Assembly (NCBI GenBank): GCA_023818645.1
Contig: JAMWCJ010000009.1
Coordinates: 1 to 38,173, forward strand
DNA from: Candidatus Omnitrophota bacterium
GTDB lineage: Bacteria; Ratteibacteria; UBA8468; B48-G9; JAFGKM01
Direction of reading: 5' to 3'
DNA length: 38,173 nucleotides
The notes beneath the pieces are model-generated. The model was given only the letters and a program-made list of their open reading frames with translations. It had not been told where the DNA came from and did not search any database. How positions within the stretch are numbered: the first letter of the stretch is position 1; each line of letters begins with the position of its first letter. The translations under genes and the position numbers were made by a program. Below are positions 10,376 through 20,131 of the stretch, in pieces.

Positions 10376-10409
10376 CTTGTTTTTTAAAATTTTAATCCTA
10401 CTTTGGATT
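10368..10409 (-). promoter_or_regulatory. ANTAR-type tandem hexaloop hairpins (P1/P2 antiterminator) upstream of amtB
   Basis: Minus strand P1 AATCC-AAAGTA-GGATT (10394-10409) and P2 AAAAC-AAGGGC-GTTTT (10368-10383); both loops have A1 and G4; P2 overlaps terminator 5' arm. Confidence 0.65.
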
Positions 10410-10462
10410 TTCTTTCTTTATATTATTAAAGTAAAAATTTTCTATTTTTGGTAACTAAAAAA

Positions 10463-10948
10463 TTAAATTTCTATTTTTTTTAAGCCAGTCACCTTGCTTT
10501 TAATTTTTTTGATAATTTTAATTACCATAACATGAGAAATTCCTAAAGTTTGTCCAATTTCTCTTGTTGTATATCCTTCTATTATAAGATTTACAACTTT
10601 TTTTTCTCTCTCATTTAACAAATCATATATTTCTTCTAAATCTATTAAATATGAATTTTTTTTACTTACTTTTTCAAAACATATATTCTTTTCCATCAAT
10701 TCGTCCAAACTTATAAATTTTTGAGATTTATTTTTTCTCATAAAATTTTTAAAATAAAAATAACACCTTTTTAAAATATATCTCTCATTTTTCCCTTCAA
10801 GATTCCCATTGTTCCATTCAATCCATAAATATAAATAAATTTCTTGAAGCAAATCATCTTTTTCAAAGATATTATTTCTATTTTTAAATTTTCTCAATAT
10901 ATAGTCTAATTTACTATCCAATTTTTTAATAAGTTCTAAATATTCCAT
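10463..10948 (-). CDS. Sigma-70-family-like regulator (region 2-like plus region 4/LuxR-type HTH)
   Basis: DDLLQEIYLYLW region-2-like segment; LNEREKKVVNLIIEGYTTREIGQTLGISHVMVIKIIKKIKSKV HTH. Confidence 0.7.
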   Translation of the reverse strand: MEYLELIKKLDSKLDYILRKFKNRNNIFEKDDLLQEIYLYLWIEWNNGNLEGKNERYILKRCYFYFKNFMRKNKSQKFISLDELMEKNICFEKVSKKNSYLIDLEEIYDLLNEREKKVVNLIIEGYTTREIGQTLGISHVMVIKIIKKIKSKVTGLKKIEI

Positions 10949-12543
10949 TTTAAGTATTTATTTATAATTGGCATTCTTCTATCTTTACCAAATGCTTTTG
11001 GTGTTATTTTAATTCCTGGTGGCGATTGTCTTCTTTTGTATTCATTTCTGTCAACCATTTTTAAAACTTTCTTAATTAAATTTTCATCAAAGCCAATATT
11101 AACAATCTCTTCATAACTTTTATCATTCTCTATATATTCTTTTAAAATTGAATCAAGAACTTCATATGGTGGTAATGTATCAGTATCTTTTTGATTTTCT
11201 TTTAATTCTGCTGTTGGTTCTTTTATAAATATATTTTCAGGTATAACTGGAGATATTGAATTTCTCCACTTCGCTATCTTATATACCATTGTTTTATAAA
11301 GGTCTTTTATAACAGCAAATCCTCCCGCCATATCTCCATATAAAGTTGCATAACCAACGCTCATTTCTGATTTATTCCCAGTTGTCAGAACAAGATATCC
11401 AAATTTGTTTGATAAAGCCATTAAAATATTACCTCTTATTCTTGCCTGTATATTTTCTTCGGTAATATCAAATGGTCTATCTTGAAATATATCTTTTAAT
11501 GTTTCAAGATAAGAATTAAAAATTTTTTCAATGGATATGATTTTAAACTCTATTCCAAGATTTTTTGCAAGTTTTTTTGCATCTAAATAAGATTGAGGAG
11601 ATGAAAAGCGTGAAGGCATAAAAATACCGATAACATTTTCTTTCCCAAGTGCATCAACAGCAATTGTAGCAGTCAATGCAGAATCAATACCACCACTTAA
11701 TCCAATAACGACTTTTTTAAAATTATTTTTGTAAACATAGTCTCTCAATCCACATATAAGACCTTTGTATATCTCTTCACTTTCATTTACTTCTTCAATT
11801 TCAATTGGTTTATCTTCTGATGAAAATATCAAAATCTCTTCTTCAAAAGGTTTTCCTTTTTTTATAACTTGTCCCTTATTATTAACTGCTAAACTTTGAC
11901 CATCAAAAAGAAGTTCATCCTGCCCTCCAACAAGATTTGTATAAAACAAAAAAATATTATATTTTAAAGATATCTCTTTTATAATTCTTTCTCTTTCTTT
12001 TATTTTCTTATAGTGGTATGGAGAAGCATTTAAAACAAAAATATATATTGCACCATTTTTAATCTGTTTTTTATAAGGACCATGTTTGTGCCATATATCT
12101 TCACAAATTACGACACCAAATTTTATTCCATTAATTTCAAAAAATCCAATTTCTCTTCCTTTTGAAAAATATCTTTTTTCATCAAATACACCATAATTAG
12201 GAAGAATTTTTTTATTATAGATGCCTATTATTTCACCTTTATAAATAATCCCAGCAGAATTATAAACTTTATTATTTTTCTTGTTCACAAAACCAACAAT
12301 TACAATAGAATTTTTTACATTTTTTCTTATTTTTTGCAATGCATTTAAGTTATCTTCTATAAATTTCCTTCTTAGTAATAAATCCTCAGGTGGATATCCT
12401 GTGATAGATAGTTCTGGAAAACAAATAAAATTACATTCTTCTTTTTCTCCTTTTTCAATTGCTTTTATAATTTTTTCTGTATTTCCTAAAATATCACCAA
12501 CAGTAAAATTTAATTGACATAAAGCAACTTTAATATTTCCCAT
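10936..12543 (-). CDS. nadE: Glutamine-dependent NAD+ synthetase
   Basis: N-terminal nitrilase-type amidase (CFPELSITGYPPEDLL, VVICEDIWH) and C-terminal synthetase (VVIGLSGGIDSALTATIA, TTGNKSEMSVGYATLYGDMAGG). Confidence 0.97.
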   Translation of the reverse strand: MGNIKVALCQLNFTVGDILGNTEKIIKAIEKGEKEECNFICFPELSITGYPPEDLLLRRKFIEDNLNALQKIRKNVKNSIVIVGFVNKKNNKVYNSAGIIYKGEIIGIYNKKILPNYGVFDEKRYFSKGREIGFFEINGIKFGVVICEDIWHKHGPYKKQIKNGAIYIFVLNASPYHYKKIKERERIIKEISLKYNIFLFYTNLVGGQDELLFDGQSLAVNNKGQVIKKGKPFEEEILIFSSEDKPIEIEEVNESEEIYKGLICGLRDYVYKNNFKKVVIGLSGGIDSALTATIAVDALGKENVIGIFMPSRFSSPQSYLDAKKLAKNLGIEFKIISIEKIFNSYLETLKDIFQDRPFDITEENIQARIRGNILMALSNKFGYLVLTTGNKSEMSVGYATLYGDMAGGFAVIKDLYKTMVYKIAKWRNSISPVIPENIFIKEPTAELKENQKDTDTLPPYEVLDSILKEYIENDKSYEEIVNIGFDENLIKKVLKMVDRNEYKRRQSPPGIKITPKAFGKDRRMPIINKYLKWNI

Positions 12544-12569
12544 AATTCCTCCTTTTAATTATTGATTTT

Positions 12570-12605
12570 CCCTCATTGGGCAGGAACTTCTTTGTTCGGG
12601 TGAGG
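12570..12605 (-). promoter_or_regulatory. Structured nadE leader with one ANTAR-like hexaloop hairpin
   Basis: Minus strand CCTCACCC-GAAC-AAAGAA-GTTC-CTG-CCCAATGAGGG; hexaloop AAAGAA identical to the gltB-like leader P1 loop; alternative CCTCA/TGAGG pairing. Confidence 0.4.
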
Positions 12606-12642
12606 ACATTCTCTTTTTTCATTTTTACATATTTTAAATTCT

Positions 12643-12807
12643 TTGTCAAGTCAAATTCGCCATATAGTTCCTTTTAATTTTTAACTTTCTTTATCATTCC
12701 TAAATTTTCTTTAAAATTTATGGTGCTAAAGAGAAAAAGTAGAAATAAGGAATACCAATGGGAAAGAAGGATTTTTAAAAATTAAAGTGGCGAATTTGAT
12801 TTGACAA
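12643..12807. mobile_element. MITE-like element with about 20 bp terminal inverted repeats, no ORF
   Basis: ttgtcaagtcaaattcgcca (12643-12662) versus reverse complement of tggcgaatttgatttgacaa (12788-12807), 19/20; palindromic symmetry continues inward (cttttaatttttaa / ttttaaaaattaaag). Confidence 0.5.
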
Positions 12808-12830
12808 CCACTGATGTTAGTTATTAAAAT

Positions 12831-14351
12831 CTATTCCCATTCAATTGTTGCAGGTGGTTTTGAAGTTATATCATATACAACTCTATTAACCCCTTTAACT
12901 TTATTTATAATTCTATTTGATATTCTTTCAAGTATCTTATAAGGAATTTTTACCCAATCAGCAGTCATTCCATCTACACTTTTTACAACTCTAATAGCAA
13001 TAACATTTTCATAAGTTCTTTTGTCTCCCATAATTCCAACACTTTTTATAGGCAATAAAACTGCAAATGCCTGCCAGATTTTATTATAAAGACCTGCTTT
13101 TTTTATTTCCTGTTCAACTATAAAGTCGGCCTTTCTCAATATTTCAAGTTGTTCTTCTGTTATCTTACCTATAATTCTTACTGCAAGTCCAGGACCTGGG
13201 AATGGATGTCTTTTTATTATAAAATCTGGTAGATTTAATTCTTTTGCAATTTTTCTTATCTCATCTTTAAATAAAAATTTAAATGGTTCAATAAGTTTAA
13301 ATTTCATATTTTCAGGGAGTCCCCCAACATTATGATGTGTTTTTATCCTTACAGATGGTCCTTTGAATGGAGAAATACTTTCTATAAGGTCAGGGTATAG
13401 AGTTCCTTGTGCAAGATATTGAGCACCAAATCTTTCTCCTTCTTTCTCAAAAATTTCAATAAATGTATTACCTATAATCTTTCTTTTATCTTCAGGGTCT
13501 TCTATATTTTTTAATCTTTCAAGGAATATATTTGAAGCATCTATATATTTAAAATTGATTTTATTTTTGAAAAAATTTATTATTTCTTCTGGTTCATTTT
13601 CCCTTAAAAGTCCATTGTTTATAAATATACTTAAAGAATTTTCCCCACAAACTTCATTAAGAATTAAAGATAAAACAGAAGAATCAATCCCTCCACTTAA
13701 TGCACATATAATTTTTTTATTATTTACTTTTTCTTTTATCTCATTTTTAATTTTTTTTAGGATGGAGCCAAAAGACCAGTCAGATTTTAAATTACATATA
13801 TTGAAAAGAAAATTTTTCAAAATCTTTTTCCCTTCTTCTGTATGAATAACTTCTGGATGAAATTGAACTCCATAAATTTTTTTATTCTTATCTCTGAAAG
13901 CACCTATTTTTACATTCTCTGTTTTTCCTATTATTTTGAATTCTTTTGGTAATTTGCTTACATAGTCCCAATGGCTCATCCAAACAATTGTTTCTTTTTT
14001 TAAGGATTTAAAAATTTCTTCATTAGTATCTGGATAGAAAATTGTCTTTCCATATTCCCTTATCTTTCCATGAGAAACTTTTCCACCAAAATATTTCGCT
14101 ATAAGTTGCATTCCATAACAAATTCCTAAAATATAAAATTCTTTGCTTTTAAAAATTCTTTCATCAAAATCTAATTCTTTTTTAGATATATGTCCTGGAC
14201 CACCTGATAAAATTAAAACATTTACATTTTTATCTTTCAATTCTTCATATCTTGTTGTAAAATGAAAAATTTCACAATAAACCTTTAATTCTCTAACTCT
14301 TCTTGCTATAAGTTGTGTATATTGTGAACCAAAATCAATTATTGCAACCAT
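12831..14351 (-). CDS. guaA: GMP synthase (glutamine-hydrolysing)
   Basis: ILGICYGMQ, VQFHPEV, CALSGGIDSSV, C-terminal DITSKPPATIEWE. Confidence 0.98.
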   Translation of the reverse strand: MVAIIDFGSQYTQLIARRVRELKVYCEIFHFTTRYEELKDKNVNVLILSGGPGHISKKELDFDERIFKSKEFYILGICYGMQLIAKYFGGKVSHGKIREYGKTIFYPDTNEEIFKSLKKETIVWMSHWDYVSKLPKEFKIIGKTENVKIGAFRDKNKKIYGVQFHPEVIHTEEGKKILKNFLFNICNLKSDWSFGSILKKIKNEIKEKVNNKKIICALSGGIDSSVLSLILNEVCGENSLSIFINNGLLRENEPEEIINFFKNKINFKYIDASNIFLERLKNIEDPEDKRKIIGNTFIEIFEKEGERFGAQYLAQGTLYPDLIESISPFKGPSVRIKTHHNVGGLPENMKFKLIEPFKFLFKDEIRKIAKELNLPDFIIKRHPFPGPGLAVRIIGKITEEQLEILRKADFIVEQEIKKAGLYNKIWQAFAVLLPIKSVGIMGDKRTYENVIAIRVVKSVDGMTADWVKIPYKILERISNRIINKVKGVNRVVYDITSKPPATIEWE

Positions 14352-15915
14352 CTATATCACTTTTTTTAAATTTATAATATTCTTTAATATCCATCACTTT
14401 AAGTCCAATCTCTTTAAGTTTTTTAATTGCATAAATTGTTGCTTTAGCACCTGGTATTGTTGTTACTAAAGGAATATTTCTTTGAACAGCAATTGTCCTT
14501 ATTGAAACTATATCTTTTTTAGGTTTCTTACCAGATGGAGTATTTATTATAAGCGATATCTCATTATTTATTATATAATCAAGTATATTTGGTCTTCCTT
14601 CATAAATTTTTGGTATAATTTTAACCTTTATTCCTGACTCATATAAGATTTTTCCAGTTCCTCCACTTGCTAATATTTTAAATCCAAGGTTTTCTAATTC
14701 TTTTGCTATTGAAATTATGTAAGGTTTATCTTTATCTTTTACACTTATAAAAACATTTCCTGATGTTGGCAAATTTTGTCCTGCTGCTAATTGACTTTTT
14801 GCATAAGCAATTTCAAAACTTTCATCAATACCCATTACCTCCCCTGTTGATTTCATTTCAGGACCTAAAATTGCGTCAACATTTCCAAATCTATTAAATG
14901 GGAAAACAGATTCTTTTACTGCATAATAATTTAAATTTACTTCTTTTGTAAAATTTAATTCTTTTAATCTCTTTCCTATCATTATCTTTGTTGCAAGTTT
15001 TGCAAGTGGAACACCTATTGCTTTACTAACAAATGGAATTGTTCTTGATGCTCTTGGATTTACTTCAAGGACATATACTTTACCATTTTTTACTGCATAT
15101 TGAATATTTATAAGACCAATTATATTTAATGATAGAGCAAGTTTTTTAGTTATTTCTTTTATTTCCTCTATTATATTTTTTTTTAAACTATAAGGTGGTA
15201 TAACCATTGCACTATCTCCTGAATGAATACCTGCTTCTTCTATATGCTCCATTATCCCACCAATAACACATAAATTACCATCACATATTGCATCAACATC
15301 AACTTCAATTGCATCTTCAAGAAATTTATCTATTAAAATAGGATGTTCTGGTGAAACTTCTACTGCTTTTTCAATAAACTCTTTTAGTGCTTCTTCATCA
15401 TAAACAATTTCCATAGCCCTTCCACCAAGAACATAAGATGGTCTTACTAAAACTGGATAACCAAGTTTCCTGGCTATTTTTTTCGCTTCATCATATGTAA
15501 AAGCAGTTCCACTTGGTGGTTGTGTAATCTTTAATCTTTCTATTAATTTACTAAATTTTTCTCTATTTTCTGCTATATCAATTGCAATAGGGTCTGTTCC
15601 TAAAATTTTAACACCTGCATTTTTTAAAGGTATAGCAAGTTTTAAAGGTGTCTGTCCTCCAAATTGTAGAATAACACCAATTGGGTCTTCCTTCTCAATA
15701 ATATTTAATACATCTTCAAAAGTAAGTGGTTCAAAATATAATCTTGTGGAAGTATCATAGTCAGTGCTAACTGTTTCTGGATTACAATTTATCATTATAC
15801 TTTCATACCCTTCCTCCTTTAATGCAAATGATGCATGAACACAACAATAATCAAATTCTATACCTTGACCTATTCTATTTGGACCTCCACCAAGTATAAC
15901 AACTCTTTTTTTCAT
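14335..15915 (-). CDS. carB: Carbamoyl-phosphate synthase large subunit, C-terminal half (split CarB)
   Basis: VVILGGGPNRIGQGIEFDYCCVHA start, ATP-grasp, C-terminal MGS-like domain. Confidence 0.95.
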   Translation of the reverse strand: MKKRVVILGGGPNRIGQGIEFDYCCVHASFALKEEGYESIMINCNPETVSTDYDTSTRLYFEPLTFEDVLNIIEKEDPIGVILQFGGQTPLKLAIPLKNAGVKILGTDPIAIDIAENREKFSKLIERLKITQPPSGTAFTYDEAKKIARKLGYPVLVRPSYVLGGRAMEIVYDEEALKEFIEKAVEVSPEHPILIDKFLEDAIEVDVDAICDGNLCVIGGIMEHIEEAGIHSGDSAMVIPPYSLKKNIIEEIKEITKKLALSLNIIGLINIQYAVKNGKVYVLEVNPRASRTIPFVSKAIGVPLAKLATKIMIGKRLKELNFTKEVNLNYYAVKESVFPFNRFGNVDAILGPEMKSTGEVMGIDESFEIAYAKSQLAAGQNLPTSGNVFISVKDKDKPYIISIAKELENLGFKILASGGTGKILYESGIKVKIIPKIYEGRPNILDYIINNEISLIINTPSGKKPKKDIVSIRTIAVQRNIPLVTTIPGAKATIYAIKKLKEIGLKVMDIKEYYKFKKSDIDGCNN

Positions 15916-15917
15916 TT

Positions 15918-17567
15918 TTACTCTAATTTTATAAACTCGGGATTTTCATAAGTTGAATAATAATATGGAGTATAAGCAATAAATTCTCCTGCACAAGTAT
16001 CTACACATTTATAATTAACTTCAATTTTATATTCCTTTCTTAAATTTCTTATTTCAATTTCACTTTTTCCAACCAATTTCCCTATTTGTTTATCTGAAAA
16101 TCCAAGTTCTTTTGCTTTTTTCATTGTTTGGCAATCAATTTTTCTATCTTTAAATTTTTTAATTTCTTTTTCAAAATCAACAATCTCTTTTATATTTGAA
16201 AGAAACCATTTATCTATTTTGCATAAATTATAAATTTCATCTATTGTTCTCCCTTCATTAAGTGCTTTTTTAATATAAAAAATTCTTAATGGATTTGGAA
16301 TTCTTAAGCCATCTTCTATTTCCATTTTTAAGTTTATATCTTCAAGACCATAAAAATTTTCTTCTAAACTTCTTAATGCTTTTTGTAATGCTTCTTTAAA
16401 AGTTCTACCAATTGCCATAACTTCACCAACTGATTTCATAGATGTTGAAAGATATGATAAAGAACCTGGAAATTTTTCAAAATTAAATTTTGGTATTTTT
16501 ACTACACAATAATCTATTGTTGGTTCAAAACAGGCAGGTGTTTTTTTAGTAATATCATTTGGTATTTCATCAAGAGTATAGCCAATTGCAAGTTTAGTTG
16601 CTATTTTTGCTATTGGAAAACCAGTTGCCTTAGATGCAAGAGCAGAACTTCTTGAAACTCTTGGATTCATTTCAATTACAACCATTTCTCCATTATCAGG
16701 ATTTACTGCAAATTGAATATTACTACCACCTGTTTCTACTCCAATCTCTCTTATTATTTTTATTGCTGCGTCTCTCATATTCTGATATTCTTTATCTGTT
16801 AATGTTTGGACAGGAGCAACTGTTATACTGTCACCTGTATGAATTCCCATAGGGTCAAAATTTTCAATTGAACATATTATTACTACATTATCTTTTAAAT
16901 CCCTCATTACTTCAAGTTCATATTCCTTCCATCCATAAACTGATTCTTCAATTAAAATTTCATTTATTAAACTTGCATTTAATCCAATTTCCGCAAGTTC
17001 TTTAAACTCTTGGATATTATAAGCAATAGAACTTCCTGTCCCGCCAAGCGTATATGCAGGTCTTATAATTACAGGAAATCCAATCTTTTTTGATACCTCA
17101 ATTGCTTCTTTTAAATTATGTGCTATCCCACTTTCAGGAACTTTAAGACCTATATTTTTCATTGATTCTTTAAATAACTCTCTATCTTCTGCTTTTTTAA
17201 TTGCATAATAATTTGCTCCTATTAATTCAACATTATATTTCTGTAAAACACCCATTTGATAAAGTCTTGTTGCTATATTTAAGGCTGTTTGACCACCAAG
17301 TGTTGGTAAAATTGCATCTGGTTTTTCTTTTTCAACTATTTTTGCAACTATTTCAGGTATTAATGGTTCAATGTAAATTTTATCTGCCATATCAGGGTCT
17401 GTCATAATTGTTGCAGGATTACTATTTACTAAAATCACTTGATATCCTTCTTCTTTCAATGCTTTACATGCTTGAGAACCAGAATAATCAAATTCACATG
17501 CCTGACCTATTATTATTGGTCCTGAACCAATTATCATTATTCTTTTTATATCAGTTCTTTTTGGCAT
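15918..17567 (-). CDS. carB: Carbamoyl-phosphate synthase large subunit, N-terminal half (split CarB)
   Basis: [42 protein letters not shown]; ends at [20 protein letters not shown], the inter-half linker. Confidence 0.95.
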   Translation of the reverse strand: MPKRTDIKRIMIIGSGPIIIGQACEFDYSGSQACKALKEEGYQVILVNSNPATIMTDPDMADKIYIEPLIPEIVAKIVEKEKPDAILPTLGGQTALNIATRLYQMGVLQKYNVELIGANYYAIKKAEDRELFKESMKNIGLKVPESGIAHNLKEAIEVSKKIGFPVIIRPAYTLGGTGSSIAYNIQEFKELAEIGLNASLINEILIEESVYGWKEYELEVMRDLKDNVVIICSIENFDPMGIHTGDSITVAPVQTLTDKEYQNMRDAAIKIIREIGVETGGSNIQFAVNPDNGEMVVIEMNPRVSRSSALASKATGFPIAKIATKLAIGYTLDEIPNDITKKTPACFEPTIDYCVVKIPKFNFEKFPGSLSYLSTSMKSVGEVMAIGRTFKEALQKALRSLEENFYGLEDINLKMEIEDGLRIPNPLRIFYIKKALNEGRTIDEIYNLCKIDKWFLSNIKEIVDFEKEIKKFKDRKIDCQTMKKAKELGFSDKQIGKLVGKSEIEIRNLRKEYKIEVNYKCVDTCAGEFIAYTPYYYSTYENPEFIKLE

Positions 17568-18636
17568 TTTCTATATATTTGTAAAATTTTTCAAATAAAT
17601 ATTCAGCATCTTTTGGACCAGGTGCATTTTCAGGATGGAATTGAACACTAAAAATAGGTAATTTTTTATGCTCTATACCTTCAAGTGTACTATCATTTAA
17701 ATTTATGTGAGTTATTTCTATATTTTGGTCTTTAATTGAGTTTATATCAACACAAAATCCATGATTTTGAACTGTTATATAAACTTTCTCTGTTTTTAAA
17801 TCCTTTACAGGATGATTTGCACCATGATGACCAAATTTTAATTTATATGTTTTCCCACCAAAAACTTGTCCTAAAATTTGATGGCCAAGACATATTCCAA
17901 AAATTGGATATCTTTCTACAAGATTTAAAAGATTTTTTACAATATAATTTAATGGTTCTGGGTCTCCTGGTCCATTTGAAATTAATATCCCATCTGGTTT
18001 TTCTTTTATAATCTCTTCATAAGGTGATGTTGCTGGATATACTATTACTTTTAAATCATATTTGGAAAGCAATCTCAAAATATTATATTTAACTCCACAA
18101 TCAATAACAACAACTTTATATTTTCCTTCTTTCTTCCACCAGTATGGTTTTTCTTTTATAACATCTTTAACAAGGTCTACACCAACAATAGAACGGGATT
18201 TTCTAACTTTTTCAAGCATTTCTTTTAACTCATTTTCTCCTGTAAAAATACCTCCTTTTTGTGCTCCTTTGTCTCTTAAAATCTCTGTTATCTTTCTTGT
18301 ATCAACATCTTCAATTCCAACAATTCCATTTTCTTCAAATAACTCCTCAATTGATTTTTCCCCTCTCCAATTTGAATAAATTTTACTTTTCTCTTTAACT
18401 ACAAAACCTTCAAGATGAATCTTATATGACTCTATATCACTACTATTTACACCATAGTTTCCAATTAAAGGATAAGTCATAACAACTATTTGGCCTTTAT
18501 AAGATGGGTCATATATAATTTCCTGATAACCTGTCATACTTGTGTTAAAAATAAGTTCACCAAATCTTTCTCCTTTTGCTCCAAAAATTTTTCCTTTATA
18601 AATTGTTCCATCCTCTATAACAAGATATCCTTTCAT
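17551..18636 (-). CDS. carA: Carbamoyl-phosphate synthase small subunit
   Basis: [63 protein letters not shown]. Confidence 0.98.
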   Translation of the reverse strand: MKGYLVIEDGTIYKGKIFGAKGERFGELIFNTSMTGYQEIIYDPSYKGQIVVMTYPLIGNYGVNSSDIESYKIHLEGFVVKEKSKIYSNWRGEKSIEELFEENGIVGIEDVDTRKITEILRDKGAQKGGIFTGENELKEMLEKVRKSRSIVGVDLVKDVIKEKPYWWKKEGKYKVVVIDCGVKYNILRLLSKYDLKVIVYPATSPYEEIIKEKPDGILISNGPGDPEPLNYIVKNLLNLVERYPIFGICLGHQILGQVFGGKTYKLKFGHHGANHPVKDLKTEKVYITVQNHGFCVDINSIKDQNIEITHINLNDSTLEGIEHKKLPIFSVQFHPENAPGPKDAEYLFEKFYKYIENAKKN

Positions 18637-20015
18637 TTTTCAAATTGTTCTTTACCTTTAAAATCGCTAATTTCAACAGGATATTGGCCAGTAAAACATG
18701 CAGTACAAAATTCATCATCTGGTAAATCCATAGAAGAAAGCATTCCTTTAAGTGAAAGATAATGTAAACCATCAAGTCCAATAATCTTTTTAATTTCTTT
18801 TATAGTTTTACCTGATGCAATCAATTCATTTTTTGTTGGAAAATCAATTCCATAAAAACATGGATATTTTATAGGAGGAGAACTTACTACCATATAAACA
18901 TTTCTTGCACCTGCTTTTCTCAATTCATTAATTCTTAAAGTACTTGTTGTCCCTCTGACTATTGAGTCCTCAACTACAATTATACATTTATCTTTTATAA
19001 CCTCTTTTACTGGATTTAATTTTACCTTTACTCCAATTTCTCTTGAAGTTTGAAATGGCATAATAAATGTTCTTCCAACATAATGATTTCTTATAAAACC
19101 CATTTCAAAAGGAATTTTTAATTTTTCTGCAAGCCCAATTGCTGCAATATTACCTGAATCTGGGATTGGAATTACTAAATCTGCTTTAAATTGTAATTCT
19201 CTTGCTAAATTTTCTCCAAGTTTTTTCCTTGCTTTATACACACTTTCCCCAAAAATTTTACTATCAGGTCTTGCAAAATATATAAATTCAAAAATACATC
19301 TTGAAATTTTATTTTTTTGTAAATAATAACTTTTAAGTCCATTTTCTCCAATATGTAAAATTTCTCCTTCTTCAATTTCTCTTATATAATTTGCTCCAAT
19401 AAGGTCAAATGCACAATTCTCAGAAGCGACAACATAACCATTTTCAAATTTTCCTAAACATAAAGGTCTAAATCCATTTGGGTCTTTAATAGCATATATT
19501 CCATCAGGAGAAAAAATTAAAAGAGAATAAGCACCTTTAACTTTTTTCAATGCTTCAATAAGTTTGTCAATGAAACTTTCTTTTTTTGATCTGAAAATAA
19601 GATGTATTATTATTTCTGTATCAAGAGTTGTCTGAAATAAAGTTCCTTGACTTTCAAGTTCTTCTCTTAATGTATAACTATTTACAAGTGTTCCATTATG
19701 AGCAATTCCATATTTTTCACCTTTATATTCTACAATGAATGGTTGTATATTTTTGATATCAGGACTTCCAGTTGTTGAATATCTTACATGTCCAATTCCA
19801 AAACCAAAATTTTTATATTTCTCAAAATCAAATTTTGAAAAAACATCATTTACAAGTCCCATTCCTTTATAAATATATGTATTTTTAAAATCAGAAAAAA
19901 TTATTCCACAACTCTCTTGACCTCTATGCTGGAGCGAAAAAAGAGAAAAATATAAAATTTTGGGAACATCTTTAACATTATAAATACCTACAATTCCACA
20001 ATTTTCTCTAATCAT
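18633..20015 (-). CDS. purF: Amidophosphoribosyltransferase, Fe-S/propeptide type
   Basis: MIREN-CGIVGI propeptide start at 20015, LQHRGQESCGI, VEDSIVRGTTS PRPP motif, C-terminal CTACFTGQYPVE. Track start 20069 is a TTG that fits better as a -35 element. Confidence 0.96.
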   Translation of the reverse strand: MIRENCGIVGIYNVKDVPKILYFSLFSLQHRGQESCGIIFSDFKNTYIYKGMGLVNDVFSKFDFEKYKNFGFGIGHVRYSTTGSPDIKNIQPFIVEYKGEKYGIAHNGTLVNSYTLREELESQGTLFQTTLDTEIIIHLIFRSKKESFIDKLIEALKKVKGAYSLLIFSPDGIYAIKDPNGFRPLCLGKFENGYVVASENCAFDLIGANYIREIEEGEILHIGENGLKSYYLQKNKISRCIFEFIYFARPDSKIFGESVYKARKKLGENLARELQFKADLVIPIPDSGNIAAIGLAEKLKIPFEMGFIRNHYVGRTFIMPFQTSREIGVKVKLNPVKEVIKDKCIIVVEDSIVRGTTSTLRINELRKAGARNVYMVVSSPPIKYPCFYGIDFPTKNELIASGKTIKEIKKIIGLDGLHYLSLKGMLSSMDLPDDEFCTACFTGQYPVEISDFKGKEQFEK

Positions 20016-20131
20016 TTTTAGATGGAGAATAATTTTTATAAATTTTACAATATTTTTATTTTTTTTCAAACTATTAAAATAATTAATGGAGAATTTTTAT
20101 CCCTTCACTTTTTAAGTTCAACAATTAAATA

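Noticed and set aside
10106-10387. Plus-strand ORF covering the amtB start and leader, and minus ORF 10121-10333
   Set aside because: Overlap the strongly supported amtB frame and the leader hairpins; translations have no family features.
12544-12626. nadE leader considered as a known riboswitch (preQ1, NAD+-I, glnA-type glutamine)
   Set aside because: Consensus cores I remember for those classes do not line up; the ANTAR-like loop is the better but still weak match.
18596-18781. Minus ORF 18596-18781 across the purF/carA junction
   Set aside because: Alternate frame of purF end; no motif.
20030-20095. Repeated atggagaat..ttttat pair upstream of purF, considered as an operator
   Set aside because: Short, AT-rich, and partly explained by promoter elements; no match to a known purine operator that I recognise.
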